NCBI GenBank assembly: GCA_019137255.1
Contig: WPDH01000026.1
Location: 124,001 to 188,000, forward strand
Origin: Corinectria fuckeliana
Taxonomy: Eukaryota > Ascomycota > Sordariomycetes > Hypocreales > Nectriaceae
Reading direction: 5' to 3'
Length of the DNA: 64,000 nucleotides
Below, piece after piece: positions 33,741-46,006 of this stretch. The position numbers and the translations under genes were made by a program. Position 1 is the first letter of the stretch. Every line of letters begins with the position of its first letter. Under the pieces are notes generated by a model, which ran no database searches, was not told the origin of the DNA, and saw only the letters and a list, made by a program, of their open reading frames with translations.

Positions 33741-36690
33741 ATGCCCTACACGATCATCTCTCTCGCGTTCCTCATGTCCTTCTATCACCTACTCTCCCTG
33801 GTCACCTATGAGTGCTTTTGTTGGCTCCCAAACTTGACGCTTCCCTCCGCCACATCCACCCGTCGCCGTACTTCCCCAATGCGTCCCATCTCACATGTTC
33901 CACAGAGCCCAGCACGTAACGCGACAGAACCACGTAGCTCAGCAGCCCACATCCTCGGCAACGATCCTTTACCGCCCGGAGCACCGTACCTAGAGTACAT
34001 GATCGATCTAGCATGCCTGCACCTCTTCGCCTCACGTGGCAGACCAGGACCAGCCTCGCCCGGGGATAATCCACCCAAGCCGCGCGGGCGTGTCAGACTC
34101 TCCTCCAGCATGCCGGTTGCAATGTCTGTCGTACTGTGTAATACTAGACGGCTGCTTACGTGGACTTTGGTAAAGACCACCATGCAAGTCTTTCTTAAAA
34201 GGGTCTGCGAGTCAAGGCCGTGCGTAACGGCCCTGTTGCCGATGTACGCCTAGGAGACCGCGAGTCTGTCATTTGCCTCTTATATATCGTGGCGCCTGGC
34301 CAGTATCACTGGCTTTGTAGCGAGCAATGAATTCTGCTATTATCTATGGCCAGAAGCAAAGCCATCGAAGTTGGCCCCTAGCCCCTTTCAAGCATAACGA
34401 TGTGCTATACGCAGCATATAAGAGCCTGTGGTTGACTAGGGGTTGCTTTATAGGAATTTACCATTTCGTAACTACATCTTAGATGAATTGTCCATAGATA
34501 CTGAGATATTCGAATGAGCCAATAGCTTACATACAATCATTCCTCAGAACCGACCAACCCTCTTGCACTTGGGCCAACCCTAGGGCCCTTGCTCTTAGTG
34601 ATTCTGTATCATTTGACTATGAATTGGATGATGTTCTCAAGCTCACTATTATATACATCTAACCTAAGAGGAACCTAACCTATCGGAATTGACTGACATT
34701 ATTAACCTACCACTAGTACGCCGCCTGTCTTCGTGCCACCAACCCTCAATTGGTCTTGGCGTAGGCAAACCTTAAGACCTCACTTTACACATAACGAACA
34801 CCAATCACTCCATGCCCGTCGTGCACACTGACAATAATCGTCGATTGCCGGCCTCAATGGGGAGCGCAGAAGAACAGTCCAAGAGCATCGATAAAAGCTC
34901 TCCGAGTCTAGACACCGTGGACAATGTGATAATGGGGAAGACAAACTTGAAGACGAATAACACGTTCAATGAAATTGCTGTCCACAACACCAAAATAATA
35001 ACGACGTCGCCATGCATTACCATCAACACTCGATTCAGTCGAGGGATGTCCCAGATCCTAGCCGCAACAGTTGACATATGTCCAAAACGAAGAAGCCAAC
35101 CAGCCAACGAGCCATCTTTCTAACCAAACCCGTTCATTGACATGAGTAATACAAAAATCCAACGGCGTACGTCTTCCCTAGAGTATAAACATAGCAGACC
35201 GGTCCAGGCATATTCTGACATGTATCGAAACCAACGTGTGCTAGTTATCCAACGGACAGCGTCGCTGTGGAATCCTCAGCGACCAGTCCTCGGGCTTGTT
35301 TTAAGCAAAAACAGACCTCGGTTATTCGTGATTCACAACCATGCGAATAAACAAATAGTCCAGGTGGGGTTGCGAGGATCCAATGTCCGGAGTTTCAAGG
35401 TAAATGGCGATGACCGGACCACTGAACTGAGCAGATGCCGCAGTCCCAGAAACGGGAGCAAGTAGGCATGCCAATCGGTCCACTGGATTTGGGCGAAAAC
35501 AGAGCGCCCAGACGTTGCGAAGAGTCTTACCGAAGCAAACTTGACTTACACCTTATGGTGATCGTTTTTGTTCCGTGGCTGCAGCTCAACTTAATTGAAT
35601 ACTGCCAGGCCGGGCGGCCCGTTACCAGTTACGCTTGGCAGCAGCAGTCCAAAAATGTGATGGGATCCACGATTCAGAATGTACCAGTATACGGACAATT
35701 CAATCCTCGGGATAGAGAAGTCCAAATCCAAGGATAGGGAAAGCCAGGAAAGTCCGTCCGGAGCACACCGGAGCAGGCAGAACAGGTGCCATGAAGGAGG
35801 AAATCTTTGCGCCTAGCTGTCATGAGTGAATACTGCTCAGTCAAATTCTGCGTTTCGAAGAAGCTCAACAATATCCGCGGCGAGAAGTCTATGATAGATA
35901 GAAATGTGGGACGGGGAAAGATCCTTTGAGAGTTGACTGATATATACAAGCTCTTTGGAACTCACCTTGCTGTCCGGGTGCCGGCATTGCCAGTCTATTA
36001 TGCAAGACTGTCCACGACAGAACCCGTAGAATCCTGGTTGCCAGAGATGAGGAAGAGAGCGCCAGATCCAGGATACGAAAACAAAACTCCCATATGGCGG
36101 ATCCGGACAGCAAGGTCTGGTCTGACGACAACGAAAACCACCGTGGGTGCACCGGTCGGCGCACCCTCCATTTTCCCACCCAGCGCCTTATCCCAATGTA
36201 AAACGTATGCAGCATGTCTCATCCATGGTAAGTAAAGGTAGTCGACGGGATCCTTGTCCGGGAGCGGGGGATCCATCCACAATGCAAGGTCGTCAAAATA
36301 AAAGTCCTCAAAGGGTATTCGTCCAAGATCCAGTGTCCAGTTCCAGGCATCATCGGTAGTAAAGTGGCAGGCAGCTGAGAATCCAGGGTGTTCGTATCAG
36401 GGGTCCAGGGATCATGGAAGACGGCGGGACACCAAAAAAGAGGATACCTCCAAGGGAAAACTCCAGCGAGATGCAAACTTGCAACTCTAGGTGGCACCAG
36501 CCAGAGAAAAAAAACCTGGGACCTAATCCGTGGAAGAAAATAGACGGGACCGAAAGACGCCGATCCAATGGAAAAAGCCGTACTCCATTGACCCGGTCAT
36601 TATGCAGAAATCATCACACACTCGCGAGGGCAGCGGGGAGCCTCGTCGAGTTCAAAGGGGAGGGAAGCGGCCTCGGTTCTCCGGAGACGA
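33741..36690. other. Gene-free region with an AT-rich island
   Basis: DNA between about 34250 and 34700 is AT-rich and has no open frame. A plus-strand frame of 170 codons at 33741-34253 and a minus frame of 100 codons at 34805-35107 show no motif, family pattern or intron structure. They were not accepted as genes. Confidence 0.4.
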
Positions 36691-38076
36691 TTATCGACGG
36701 GGGGGCCGGTGGTGTCGGTCCGAAGCGTGCCTGTCGCTTTCACGATCACTACGTCGGCTACTCGTACCACTGGGATTTGTTTGAGTAATTGTTGGTGTCG
36801 CGGAAGCGCGAGCGCGGGGGGGTTCATCATACTGTGGTCCCTGGGCTGCATAGCCTTGTTGTTGAGTTGCCTGGCCTGCTGGAGATGCTAAAGAGTCAGA
36901 TCCTGTTCGTGCATGGGCGGTGGAAAGGCCGGTCTTATACGCACCGCGACCGTAGAAAGGATCCTGGGGCTGCATCGCGGCGTAACCCTGAGCACCCGCA
37001 GGAGGGACCTGGGCTGAGTATTGAAAGGGAGAAGTGGTGGCCGGATAACCTGGCTGGGATACACCGGACGTAGCATAAGCGGCCTGCTGAGAGGGGGCAG
37101 CTGAAGCGGCCTGGTTAGCATACGGGTTACTGGCGGCGTATCCTCTGGGGTTGGAGTTAGTTCCCATGGCCGTGTAAGGGTCCTGGGCAGACTGGTAGGC
37201 CTGGTTCAGAACGGAGCCACCCTGGGGAGTAGAGGCATATCTAGGATCCGTGGGGGGAGGAGACTGTGCGGTTTGCGGATAGCTGCCATACGCACCACCA
37301 CTTGTGGGAGCATAGCCCTGCTGCGTGTATGATGAGCCAGCAGCACCAGTGTATCCGGGGGCGCCTGTTCCTGGGTATCTGGGGCCATCAAAGGCCGAGT
37401 CACGGGAGTAGGGATCCTGGGCGTAAGGAGCTTCAGTAGTAGGACCATGATGTTGGCGGGACTGGTGCGTCTCCGAGTAGCGGTATTGAACTACAGGTGA
37501 GTTAGATGAGTGTCTCGCGGGAACGCCACTGGCAGTTCTCGAGGCATGAATACCTCCAGTGGTATTGCGCGATGTTTGCGCTCGTCTTTCGCTGTCCCAG
37601 CGGGCGGAGTCCGCTTTGAGATCTTCGATCATGGCCTGTGAAGTGGGGCGATGTTAGTAGGGTGATCACCGGTCGAAGCCGAACAGGCCAAAATAAGAAG
37701 AGAAAAAAAGACGACGCAGTCATTTGAAGGTAGAGTGTGACTTACTGTTGTTAAGTTCCTGTAGGCTGTGATGTAGTAGCCTTGGACAACTTGGTTGGTT
37801 TGTGGGTTCTGTTTGTGTCGAGTGAGCCATTTGATTCCAGAGTGGACAAGGTGGGAATGGTGGGGGGGATTGGAAGATGATCCAAGCCAAGAGCACCGCA
37901 CGAAGAGGACAGCATACCTCGTAGTGACCGGGACGCACCAGGGCATCATTGCCCAAGTAGCGACAAATATCGGCGGAGATGACTTCGCGGTCGATGCCAT
38001 CGCGAGGCACGAAGTACTCGTTCTGTCGCGTGGCGCCAGCGGCGGTGGGGGCCGGGTTTCGGGATGATCTCGACAT
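36691..38076 (-). CDS. rfeG: RfeG-like Gln/Pro-rich regulator
   Basis: Exons are inferred as 38076-37918, 37808-37746 and 37635-36691. The last exon probably contains a further 57-nt in-frame intron (36944-36888, GTGCGT...CTTTAG with a CTGAC branch site), giving about 370 aa after its removal. The N-terminal domain is strongly patterned: MSRSSRNPAPTAAGATRQNE, YFVPRDGIDREVISADICRY and LGNDALVRPGHYE, then NPQTNQVVQGYYITAYRNL and MIEDLKADSARWDSERRA. I recall this from fungal proteins annotated as transcription factor RfeG or RfeF; the name is from memory and moderately sure. The rest is low complexity (Gln, Tyr, Pro, Ser) and ends in an Arg/Asp/His tail. Role in regulation and nuclear location are inferred from annotation of relatives. 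A long open frame precedes the ATG. Confidence 0.8.
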
Positions 38077-38472
38077 TGTCTGAGGAGGAGGGGAGCGTGG
38101 AGAATGGGAGAGCGAGGCCGACAGAGGAGAGGGAGAAGAGAGGGAGTGTCGATGAGAGTAGGAAGACGTCGTCGTGTGGAAGTTGACGGGAGAAGAAATG
38201 GGAGCGGGAGACGGAGAGGGCGAAGGTGGGAGAGGGAGAGAGAGAGAAAGGTCGGAGGGGGAAGAACAGGCAGCAGAAGGAGTGGGATGAGGAGGAAGAA
38301 AAGGCGATTGACGGCGGTGGGTGGTGGGTGGGTCTAAGCGCTGACGAGGGGCAAGACGCCTGGAGCGACAGTGGGACAGGGCCTGGCGGCGGCTCGCCGT
38401 TGGCTGGGGGCGCCGTCTTGGTGGTTGTGGTGGAGGTGGAGGATGTGGCGACGAAGCTGATTGATGCTGTTG

Positions 38473-38493
38473 TTGCTGCTGCTGCTGCTGCTG
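38473..38493 (+). repeat. CTG/CAG trinucleotide repeat
   Basis: An array of CTG units with TTG variants lies on the plus strand. It would encode Gln on the minus strand in the open frame upstream of the RfeG-like gene. Confidence 0.85.
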
Positions 38494-38620
38494 TCCTTGT
38501 CCTGGTGATTCTGTTGGACGACTGATGAAATGGCGCTGGTCAAAGTCGAAGTCGAGGCACTCCGGGTTTCCTCCTTGGTACTGATACTGGTCCTGGCACT
38601 GATCCTGGTACTGGTACAAC

Positions 38621-38642
38621 TGCTGCTGCTGCTGCTGCTGCT
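38621..38642 (+). repeat. CTG/CAG trinucleotide repeat
   Basis: Seven CTG units in a row lie on the plus strand. On the minus strand they read as a Gln run, flanked by YQYQDQCQDQYQYQ-coding DNA. Confidence 0.9.
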
Positions 38643-38810
38643 CCTCCTGCGTCTGCTGGTGCGTGAATACCAGGCGTCCTGGTTCGGTATGAACTGTGCT
38701 GCCGTAAGATTGGACGCGAGCGTGACCGAAACCTGCGGGACGGGCAGCAGACACGGCGGTGGCGGCCGAGGCGGTTGGGCTGGACTGGGACAACAATAGC
38801 TTCGTGTTCC

Positions 38811-38850
38811 CTGCTGCTGCTGCTGCTGCTGCCGCTGCCGCTGCCGCCGG
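38811..38850 (+). repeat. GCN repeat coding poly-Ala on the minus strand
   Basis: CTGCTG units grade into CTGCCG. In the minus-strand open frame they read as an alanine run of about 14 residues; in the other phase they would be Gln-rich. Confidence 0.85.
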
Positions 38851-39458
38851 CGACGAGGAAGCTGGCTGGGCGGCTTGTCCCTCTCCTAGACCGAGCAGCC
38901 CAACGTTAACGTGCGGGATCTGCGTTGGGGAGTGGCCGTGGTGGAGGCCCTGACCCTGGCCCTGCAAGTGGCGGCCTATGATGATGGACCGTTGGGCTGG
39001 GCCAGCGACGCAGAGGGCCTCAGATCCCGGTCCGCACGCCGGCGAAGTGGCTGGCCTTGTTCCAGGACTTGATTTGGGTCGTGAACGTGGGCTGCCAATA
39101 CTGGCTGGTCCTGGCCTCTGGGACCCTCCGCTCCCAGCTTGGGCTTGTTGGGCTTTGACGTGGCCGGGGGTTGCGGCTAGTCCACCTGGGTTTTCACCAG
39201 TCTCGCCGCCTTTCAAGCCGTTTCTTGTGATTGGCACGGGCGACGACGCCCCCTCCGCAGCTGCCTCTGCTGCCAATCGGACCCTTGCTCCTGTTTCCCT
39301 CCCGGCTGTCGAGGCGTCCTCCGTTGCTGATGCTGATGCCGTCGTCGTCGTCGACGACGCTGCTCGAGACTCCCGCTGCGGTGGTCCCGCCGTGATTGGC
39401 GAGTCACAACGCAGCCTACTGCGACCTTGACGTGCAATAATGATGGCGGTGGTGGCCG

Positions 39459-41622
39459 CTTAGCCTGCAACTACCCAGTGGGACGGCTCTGACGGGCACT
39501 GCCGGTCACTCTTGGCTGGCCTTTGCTGTTGTGCCGTGGTGTGACGGACGCAAATGCAAGCAGATTTCTCTAGTCCGTCTCATTGGGGTAGTCCGCTTAT
39601 GACGTGGTCTCCTGCTGTAGGCTCAAAGAAGACGGTTATAAGTACGTGATACAATGTATAATAGGTAGTTGCGAACCTTGCAACCGTCTCGAGTCTCAAC
39701 AGGACGTTTACTAGAGATCGAGGCCAACAGACCCAAACCGCCGGCCAGTTCAGATCACACGGTTGTCTGTGCAAGGCGTAGACCGTGCCGTGGTCTGTGG
39801 ACGTGCTGGACCGCTGGCTTAAGCGGCAAAGCTAGAGTTGAGTCGGTGTCGTCTCGTCACAACAAGGCTGTTCCCTGTACTGGCGATGCCCGAAACCTAG
39901 CTTGCTTCCTACTGCACTTGTTTTCGTGGATTGATGACGATACGAATCTCTCTTAGGAGGTAAGACACCGCGCGTGCCGTAGTCTCACCAGCACTCTTGA
40001 AGTTACGATCGACCGCTGGCTGGGATAAAGTTGCATTGTACGGAGGACGTGGACCGCTCTCGTTGAGAAGTTGGACGGATCAGCAATCCAGACGGCGGAT
40101 AACGGTGGCGATGATTCCACGGGTGATCACTGCAACGGTTGCCTGACTAGATCAACGGTTGCCGGCGGCTGGGAACGTGTCGTTGTCGCGAGGAGTAGTT
40201 ACCGCGGTTTCGCGCGAGGGTAAATCTATCTACCTTAAGTTACCTACTCAAGGTAGAGGAATGAGGAGTGAACGGTGGCGGCTGAGTGTGGCCTTCAACT
40301 CCCCGGACCCATCCCGTGCTGGTGCTTTATACCTATCTCATGGCAGGTATCCGGGACTCTCAACTTCAGTTGGCATCGTACCGAATCACATCTCCAAAGA
40401 ACACGTCTTCCGATGAGGGTCCGAGCCTCGCCATCTATGGATGCATTCTTGACTCCATTGCAATCCTTGTCTGCGGGTTGCCTGTCTCAAACGGACACCG
40501 CTTCCGTGTCTTCTCCTGGTTGCACCCGTCTTATGCCCAGCCGCCTTCGTGGATAGTTGGGCATCCGTCCTCCCGAATGCACCGTCCAGAGTATATCGTC
40601 CACAGAAGCGATGTTCACCGCTGGGCCCACAAATGACAGGCGACGTGTTTCCACACTCCCCCGTCTTGTCATGTGCTGCGGGATTCCAGGATGACCTCAG
40701 CTGCACCCGAGGGACTGATAGAGTTCTGCCAGACTGGGTTGGTCGTCTGCACCTCTCGTGGCTGGGTTGGGTAGCAATGCCTGGCACCAAATTGCCGCCC
40801 AATGCAGCGCTACCCGTCGCGCTCCATATGTTCGATGCCCAAATTGAGACCACCCAATCATCTCGCTCCAACTCGACCAAAGTGAAAGGCACACGCGAAA
40901 ATGTTTCCTGCATCGCAGCAATGATAGCCGTGGCCTGCATGGGTCAGTAACTTCCTTGGCCGAATTCAATTCCTTGCCGCGTGTCTCATCCCCCGTTTTG
41001 TAGGTCATGGGAACCTAGACAACTCAATCCTGTTCCCGCATGTCCCAATCCGCATCGTCCCCCTGATGCACGACTAGCTGCATTGCCTCATCTGTGCTGC
41101 CAGACTTCACAGGATACGTTCAACATGAACTGCGTCGCAACGCGGACGCAAATACCCGGCTTGTAAGATTCGTCAAGCGCCCGTCATTGTCCAAGGAGCG
41201 TTTCAGTAGTCGCCCGCTGGTGCGTGCCTTGTCGCACGGAGATTGGAGTGACGATGACTGTTGGGGGAAAACGCGATGGCGACTCACTTCTCACGTAACC
41301 CATCCTGCCTTCCGGCCGACAGGTTTTTGCAACGTGATCCGAAGCACGCGGGAATGGGTCTCAGCGCTCGCCAGCAGCTTGGTTTGTCGTGTACATCCTC
41401 ACTCAGCTCCGAGTTTTGCCCAGTCAACTCTTTCAACCGTGGCCGCGTACACCTCAACGGCTGCAGTCATGGTTCGATCAGCAGCGGGACCATCTCCAGT
41501 AGTTCAAGAGTGTGGGATTTCTTGCGTAGCCGATAGGAAGTGTGACTATCATATCCGGATGGGTTGTGTCGTATCTGTGTTTGTGTGTCCGGTTGTGCTT
41601 TGCGCCATGGTCTACCACTGGG
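39459..41622. other. Gene-free interval
   Basis: Several open frames of 100-185 codons exist on both strands (for example minus 40386-40940 and plus 41094-41636). They overlap one another and have no motif or codon pattern that would favour one. I accept none. Confidence 0.4.
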
Positions 41623-44072
41623 CTATCCAAATCTGAGCCGACTTTGTCCTTGCTCTAGCTTCCCGCCTCTACCGCGTTTCGACAATGCAGCCTGCCCCTT
41701 TTGTGATGAGTTGCGTTGCGTGGGTAGTCGTTCGGCGAATGCAGGCCTGACACGTTCTGCTTCCTGAAGATCTTTGGCTAGGTGCCAATCCTCATGGCTC
41801 TGCAGTGCATCTGGGTCAAGAAAGCTGGCCGTGCAGCGGGAACACGGAACGAGGTCAACGCGGGCTACATCGTCTTCCGTTTGGGCGGCTGTAAGATCAG
41901 GAGTAGTCGGTTGACCGACAGGCAGACTCAAGCCCGGCATGCCGAGTGGACGAGAGGGGATATCAGCCTCACCGCCGATAATGGGGGGCTGAGTTGCATT
42001 GACCGGGCTTCCATCAGCAGAGGACTTTTTCGAAAAGAACCGCTGTATTCCCGCGTCCTCCACTCGGCGTTTCTTGACTGGCCGAACGGCCTCAACGGAC
42101 GCTGGATGGCTTTCCCCCGCTATAGACCGAAGGGCCTCGGCTTCTTCGCCTTTGACGAGAAACGCATCGATACCCATGTTCCCTTTGATGCCATCCTCGA
42201 AGCCCCCGACACTGAGACTTAGGTTTGCGCAAGGCCAGACCCTTCCTTCGCTGATAATCTGGGCTAGGAGATCTTTGGCGAGATCAAAAAGCGTCTCCTC
42301 GTCTAGAGCCTTTCCCTGTGGGATAGGCCCTTGTCGAGATCGCATCTGGCCACCATGACGGAAATGCAGGTTGATAGTCCGGGGCCGCCGCTTGTTCTCC
42401 AGGACACCTTCCTCAACTAGTCGAGAAAAGATGTCAGCTACAAAGATCCTGAGCCAGCGTATAGCCTGTTCTGGGGTGCTGATCGTAGGTCTGAAAGATT
42501 TAGCCGATAACATCGATTTGATCTGTGTCCGAGAGTTGACCTCGCTGTAGTCGATACCTCTAATGGTATTGTGCACCCACAGACCAGTGTCATTGCCAAG
42601 CTTTGCCTTAATTGTGGTCAACGGGACCTCGAGCAAGTCTTTGATGTTCTCTGTTTCGAAGGCAGTGACGACCTGGTCGCCAAGCTTACCGCCCAGGTTT
42701 CGCAGTTTGGCGATCTTGAAGCCACTAAGGAACGAGTGTACAGCCCGGCTGCGCACCACGGTCTGCTTGTTGGGCTTCTTGAACGCGGAACCCAATTTGC
42801 TGAGGAGCTTGTTGTTCGCTATCCCAGCGGAGCATGTGTAATCAAGCTCCTGCCGTATCTTGGTCCGTACTTCCCGAACGATTTCAGATCCAATGAGTAT
42901 AGTCACATCGTCCCAGTCTGGGTCGATGGTTTCTTGCTCTTCGTCTAAGCCAACAAGAGCATCTGCCTGCCAATCGAGTGCAGAAATGGGAGGGAGAGGG
43001 AGTTTTTCGGTGGGGTCATCATATGGCGGCGGGTTCTTCAATTCTGGAAATCGCTCAAGGAGGATTGAGTGAACTTGGCTCGATAGATCCAGGAAAACCT
43101 CGTCTATGCCTGCTTTCTCTACCTTTTGCAAGTTGATGGGCAAAGCATCCTTAACCAAGGCTAGAATCTTCCTCGATTCTAGACGATAAGGATCAAGAGA
43201 GACCTTGTCTGTTGAAATGTTTGCGGCAGCATCGTCTCGGTAGGCCCACTTGTCGTCGCCTTCTCTCCATGTTGCAACGTGAGGAGCAATAAGATCAGGG
43301 CACAGCTTCTTTGCCTCTTCAACATTGCAGTGGCGTCCAATGCCCCATTCCCGCGCCGGATAGTTGACCGCAATCAGTGCCTGCCTCGGAGGTTGTTAAT
43401 GTCATGCTAAGCAATAAGCCGCATCTTGCGCTAGTCGAATCAAAGGTAGCAAGCCGAGGCGTATAGCCATAAGCGACAAATGCAAGGGGTGAGTGCTAGG
43501 AGTAGATGAACGTGGTGAAATATGTGGAAGAGAGGTGGTAGTGGAGGTTGATAGAAAGCGGACGAGCGTTGTGAACATCCACTAGGCGTCTAGATGTACC
43601 GACTCCAAAACATGAACAATCCCTGCTACAGGTGAAGGGAAATACAAGAAGGAAAAATGCAAGAACAGCGGCAAGTGGGCTAGGATGAAAACGGGAACGG
43701 TCCATTTGATATAAAATAAAAAAGCATCGAGGGCTTCAAGCCATCGGACGAAGAAGAAGAGGCTAACCACGCCAGCTGGAAAGGGCACGAAGAGCCGCGT
43801 CACTAGAGCAGTCTCCGAACCAATGACAACAACGATCACACGGACAGAACTTACCACTGTTGGACGGCAAGTGGCTTGTCCTTGGGAACGCCAAGCCGCA
43901 CCATCTCACACTGAGCGTAGAAGCCATCCAGGTCGACGTGGGCCACAACACGTAAGGGGTTCGAGGGAGCGGAGGATGCTAGCTGGGAGAGTTGACGATA
44001 CGTGAACTGTGATCGCCGAAGGCCTCCTCCATGCAGCGAGGAGGAGGCTCCACGCGGCGGAGACGAGGGCAT
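41623..44072 (-). CDS. RAD30: DNA polymerase eta (Y-family translesion polymerase)
   Basis: Two exons are inferred: 44072-43855 and 43384-41623, giving 659 aa. The intron is 470 nt, long for this window, with GTAAGT and CCGAG borders. The junction restores AVQQWQALIAVNYPARE. Pol eta inserts bases opposite UV dimers during replication. The catalytic acidic residues are in VAHVDLDGFYAQCE (Asp46, Asp48) and GIDEVFLDLS (Asp167, Glu168). GIGRHCNVEEAKKLCP is a family hallmark. Helix-hairpin-helix text (NLGGKLGDQVV) and a little-finger domain follow. The C-terminus has a PIP-like box (GIQRFFSKK) for PCNA and a UBZ finger with Cys587, Cys590, His603 and His607 for ubiquitin. It is a complete domain set. 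The final RLRFG tail is short. Confidence 0.95.
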
Positions 44073-44649
44073 CTTAGAAGTGTTGATGACGCGGTGGAAC
44101 GGGCAAGCAGCATCGTGATTCGTGCGAAACGGTTTGGCCGTAAGTCGCGACGGGGAGGCACGGGTGCGTCTTGTTTCAGCTCAGCTAGACGTGGACACGA
44201 CTTATCTGGTCGAGTTGCATCTTCACGGTTGCAGGGAGGAGTTGGTTGTTGGTGGAGGTTCATGACTTGTTCGATGTGACGGGTGGAGGGAGGCCTAGGT
44301 TCCGAGGCCCCACCCGCTACAGGAGGGAACGCCACCTAGGAACTGCCCCACTAAATTTCTCTTGACAACCTTAGAAGTCCTCGTCAACAAGGGTTTCTAA
44401 CGACTGACTGCGACGCTTTTATGGATAGTTAACTCTACAACGCAAAGTTGAAGTTGAGTTGTCATTTCTATCGTTTACGAAACAATCCCACATATTACAA
44501 ACCTTCTTATGTCCATATCCCCATTCAACTCAACAAACATCCGCGTATCCCGTACATGTCCCGCATTACGCTATGCACACAACGTCTCTCCCATGTTCCC
44601 TTGTACGCCAGAACCAGCCAACTCATCCGGGTATCAAGATCGAGCTCTA
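44073..44649. other. Interval between polymerase eta and the palmitoyltransferase
   Basis: This is the polymerase eta 5' region followed by the 3' region of the next gene. Overlapping short plus-strand frames around 44448-44733 are Pro/His-rich and unsupported. Confidence 0.45.
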
Positions 44650-46006
44650 CTATCTCGATGCTCCAGCAATGCGCATTTCAATTCCATCACTTACCAAGCT
44701 TCCGCTATCAGTGATCCCATAGCGCTTCTTTAACTTCTCTATTAAGGGGCCGAGTTCATAGTCGCTCTCCATGCTATCGTGGGTGCAACAGGGCGAGTGC
44801 CGGATAGGGAGTAACCACTCAAAAACGGAGTTACCCATGACGGACTTCCAATTCCCCCAGAATCCAAGATCCCATGGGTTCTCGTCGGGTTCTGTTTCGA
44901 GAATGGCGAATGTGCGCGTGGCCTGTTCGTCCCTGGGTGACGTTGGACTCATTGTACCCATCGAGGCACCGTTGAAGTGGTTCAGGCAAACACCACTCTG
45001 CCCCCAAGCGGGTATTGACAACGGGTAGGTGATCGTCTGGTACCGTTGTGTAGGCAGGCTGTTTGAGGGTAGACGAACTGCTAACCGGATAATTTGACTA
45101 CTTCTCAGCATGTCGATGTTGGTGGTATTAGTGAAGACGAAACGGGCTGCGGTGAAGGTCATGGCGCCTGTGAAGAGTGCGAACAAGCATCCGATAGCAA
45201 GGCCAGCGACTGTTCGGCCATCCAAGGGCCCGCCTTCATTCTTTTGCAGTTGCAGAGAAAATGCAGTTGTCGCAATGCAGATGCAGCACAAGACGCCGCA
45301 GTAAAAGGTGAATTGCGCAAAGAAGTTGAATGCTGAGGGGTGTTAGCAATCATGAGTATTGGGGTCAGCCACAACTCAGCGAACTCACAAGTTTCGGATA
45401 CGACCCCCCCGACCCATGGACACAGATGGTCCATCTTTCGAATGCAACGTTCCATCTCACTAGAGTGGTGAGCCCGGTCCGGCTTCCACGCCCGGCATTC
45501 GGAGCACCATTTCGGTCGGCCATCAAGTTCGCAGACGAAAACTTCCTTGCTGTAGAATGCCTCGAGCCCCGGGCTGTCGGGGTTTGGGTCTGGCGGCACC
45601 CATGGCTCCGTTTCGATATCCCTTCCCCGACGTCGGATGTTCTTCCGCCCCTTTTCAAGGGCCCGTCGCTCGGCAGAAAGGGGGACGACGCCGGGACTGA
45701 AGTGGACGGCGATGAAGGTCCGAAGGTACGCCGCGAGAGTGAGGATTAGGAAGACAAGGTACAGCACAGCGAGCGCTATCGCGCTTCCCGTCTTGTGCTT
45801 CTTCCGGTATAGGTAGTTGACTGCGCACAGGTTCTTCGTCAGCGGGCTCCGGACGAGTCGTGTTGCGAGGGGAGTCGAGGTCGCATACTGCAGAGATACG
45901 GCACAACCACATAGGTCGCAAAGCCTAAAGCGGCAGCAACGAAGAAAGGGATGATGCGAACTGTCCACCGGGTCTCAGCGCGGTTGCTTATGATGGCACG
46001 TGGCAT
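44650..46006 (-). CDS. pfa5: DHHC-type palmitoyltransferase PFA5
   Basis: Three exons are inferred: 46006-45889, 45820-45389 and 45332-44650, giving 410 aa. The enzyme moves palmitate onto cysteines of target proteins at an internal membrane. The start is MPRAIISNRAETRW, leading into the first membrane helix (VRIIPFFVAAALGFATYVVV). A second helix follows (IALAVLYLVFLILTLAAYL). The cysteine-rich domain reads WCSECRAWKPDRAHH, then SSEMERCIRKMDHLCPWVGG, so the catalytic motif is DHLC at 170-173. Two more helices follow in exon 3 (FTFYCGVLCCICIATTAF and a second hydrophobic stretch). The tail with MESDYELGPLIEKLKKRYG is PFA5-like. Ser159 stands where the general family has a zinc-binding Cys. The family call is firm, the subfamily fairly so. 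Confidence 0.88.

Larger units (their letters stand above)
38077..39458 (-). other. ATG-less open frame in phase with the RfeG-like start
   Basis: Upstream of ATG 38076, on the same strand and in the same frame, there is no stop codon for about 460 codons, back to a TAA near 39458, and no ATG at all. The text is protein-like in places (IIIGRHLQGQGQGLHHGHSP, GHARVQSYGSTVHTEPGRL, ECLDFDFDQRHFISRP). It is loaded with Gln, Ala, Ser and Pro runs from CAG/GCN repeats. It may be a long 5' UTR, or an N-terminal extension reached from a non-ATG start or an upstream exon. Confidence 0.5.

Noticed and set aside
33741..34253. Plus-strand open frame of 170 codons
   Set aside because: Mixed composition, no motif, no signal of a family, and it ends next to AT-rich DNA. 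It probably arises by chance.
40386..40940. Minus-strand open frame of 184 codons
   Set aside because: Overlaps open frames on the other strand, has no motif, and its composition is random-like.
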